A DNA stretch of 12,153 nucleotides, from the NCBI GenBank assembly GCA_027488165.1, contig JAIYCF010000143.1, positions 1-12,153 of the forward strand, read 5' to 3'. The notes under the pieces were generated by a model, which had not been told where the DNA came from, did not search any database, and was given only the letters and a program-made list of their open reading frames with translations. Each line of letters starts with the position of its first letter. The stretch's first letter is position 1. The position numbers were made by a program, and so were the translations under genes. This DNA is from Streptomycetaceae bacterium (lineage in GTDB: Bacteria > Actinomycetota > Actinomycetes > Nanopelagicales > Nanopelagicaceae). Positions 11,554 through 12,153 of the stretch are shown here, piece by piece.

Positions 11554-12153
11554 TTATAAATTCTTTTTCGCGCGCTCAATCGCTTGTAACTCGCGCCACT
11601 TGGCAATTTCAGCGTGATTTCCGCTCAATAAGATCTCAGGCACCGAGATACCGCGCCATTCTTGTGGTTTCGTGAAATTTGGATACTCCAAATAACCTTC
11701 AGAATTATGTGACTCTTCTGTCAAAGATTCAGGATTTCCAAGCACTCCTGGAATCAAACGAGTAATAGCTTCGATCATTACTAGCGAAGCTACTTCTCCC
11801 CCGCCAAGAACGTAGTCACCTATTGATACTTCATGAACCCTGATGTTTTTCGCGGCATACTCGGCGCCTTCATAGTGTTGACGCACTCGGTCATCAATTC
11901 CCTCGTAACGACCGCAGGCAAAGATTAAGTGCTTTGAATTCGAAAGTGTTTGTGCCATCTCTTGGCTAAAGCGTTTTCCAGCTGGTGTAAGAATTATTAG
12001 ATCTGTATCAGCCACCATCAGCGGATCTAATACGCGCCCCCAAATTTCAGGGAGCATAACCATTCCGGCACCTCCGCCGTAGGGAGTGTCATCTACTGTG
12101 TTGTGGTTATCTTGCGTCGCTGAACGAAGATCATGAACTTGGATATCTACTAG
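11554..12153 (-). CDS. trmD: tRNA (guanine-37-N1)-methyltransferase, 5' end outside window
   Basis: The last 199 codons are visible; the start lies right of base 12153. TrmD methylates N1 of G37 next to the anticodon using SAM and so prevents +1 frameshifting. It acts as a dimer with a trefoil-knot SAM site. Visible motifs in order: DLRSATQDNHNTVDDTPYGG leading to GAGMVM, LTPAGKRFSQ, FACGRYEGIDDRV, GDYVLGGGE followed by a helix ending ITRLIPG, EYPNFTKPQEWRG, VPEILLSGNH and a basic C-terminus. The frame is open to the window edge, upstream of an internal ATG at 12063, so that ATG is not the start. The downstream gene is a desaturase, not the more usual rplS. Confidence 0.97.
   Translation of the reverse strand, partial: LVDIQVHDLRSATQDNHNTVDDTPYGGGAGMVMLPEIWGRVLDPLMVADTDLIILTPAGKRFSQEMAQTLSNSKHLIFACGRYEGIDDRVRQHYEGAEYAAKNIRVHEVSIGDYVLGGGEVASLVMIEAITRLIPGVLGNPESLTEESHNSEGYLEYPNFTKPQEWRGISVPEILLSGNHAEIAKWRELQAIERAKKNL

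Noticed and set aside
1..12153. Mobile elements, CRISPR arrays, tRNA genes, defence or biosynthetic clusters
   Set aside because: I scanned for terminal inverted repeats, regular spaced repeats, cloverleaf-like segments and transposase or nuclease motifs and saw none. The coding content is accounted for by housekeeping and conserved actinobacterial genes.

Overview
The window looks like core chromosome of a mid-GC (by eye mid-40s percent) actinobacterium. Three actinobacterial families of unknown function are present (DUF3159, DUF3093, DUF4193). They sit in the same order and orientation as the Rv2689c-Rv2699c block of Mycobacterium tuberculosis: TrmA-like methyltransferase, ceoB, ceoC, DUF3159, dut, thioesterase, DUF3093, DUF4193. 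Low GC, 1-4 nt overlaps inside operons, very short spacers and loss of several genes usually found in this block suggest a streamlined genome. A freshwater acI/Nanopelagicales-type organism is my best guess, but it is an inference only.

Layout. (1) 1-1094, minus: 5' part of a TRAM-containing, Fe-S-type RNA m5U methyltransferase that runs off the left edge. (2) 1128-2449, plus: two overlapping TrkA/RCK-type K+ uptake regulators (ceoB-ceoC), divergent from (1) with 33 nt between. (3) 2452-4099, minus: thioesterase, dut and DUF3159, each overlapping the next by 1 or 4 nt. They end tail-to-tail with ceoC, 2 nt apart. (4) 4168-4599, plus: DUF3093 membrane protein, converging on (5) DUF4193 (4647-4943, minus), a small protein with a CxxC/CxxC pair. 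(6) 5127-9751, minus: miaB-miaA-dapF-hflX, tightly coupled. MiaA and MiaB make the ms2i6A37 modification of tRNA, DapF makes meso-diaminopimelate for lysine and peptidoglycan, and HflX is a ribosome-associated GTPase. (7) 9775-12153, minus: class II glutamine amidotransferase, acyl-ACP desaturase, and trmD, which runs off the right edge.

Regulation. Seven of the eight gene starts that follow an intergenic gap have a TANNNT -10-like hexamer exactly 6 or 7 nt before the start codon. For none of them does a well-placed Shine-Dalgarno offer a better explanation. None of the six starts inside operons has such a hexamer. This pattern predicts leaderless mRNAs. DUF4193 is the exception, with a clear Shine-Dalgarno.

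I see no tRNA, rRNA, CRISPR array, insertion sequence, phage gene or defence system, and no strong intrinsic terminator. No gene-free stretch exceeds 300 nt. I did not find an undescribed multi-gene system. The most interesting signals are the leaderless-start pattern and two short duplications of gene 3' ends placed directly after stop codons (hflX and the DUF4193 gene).
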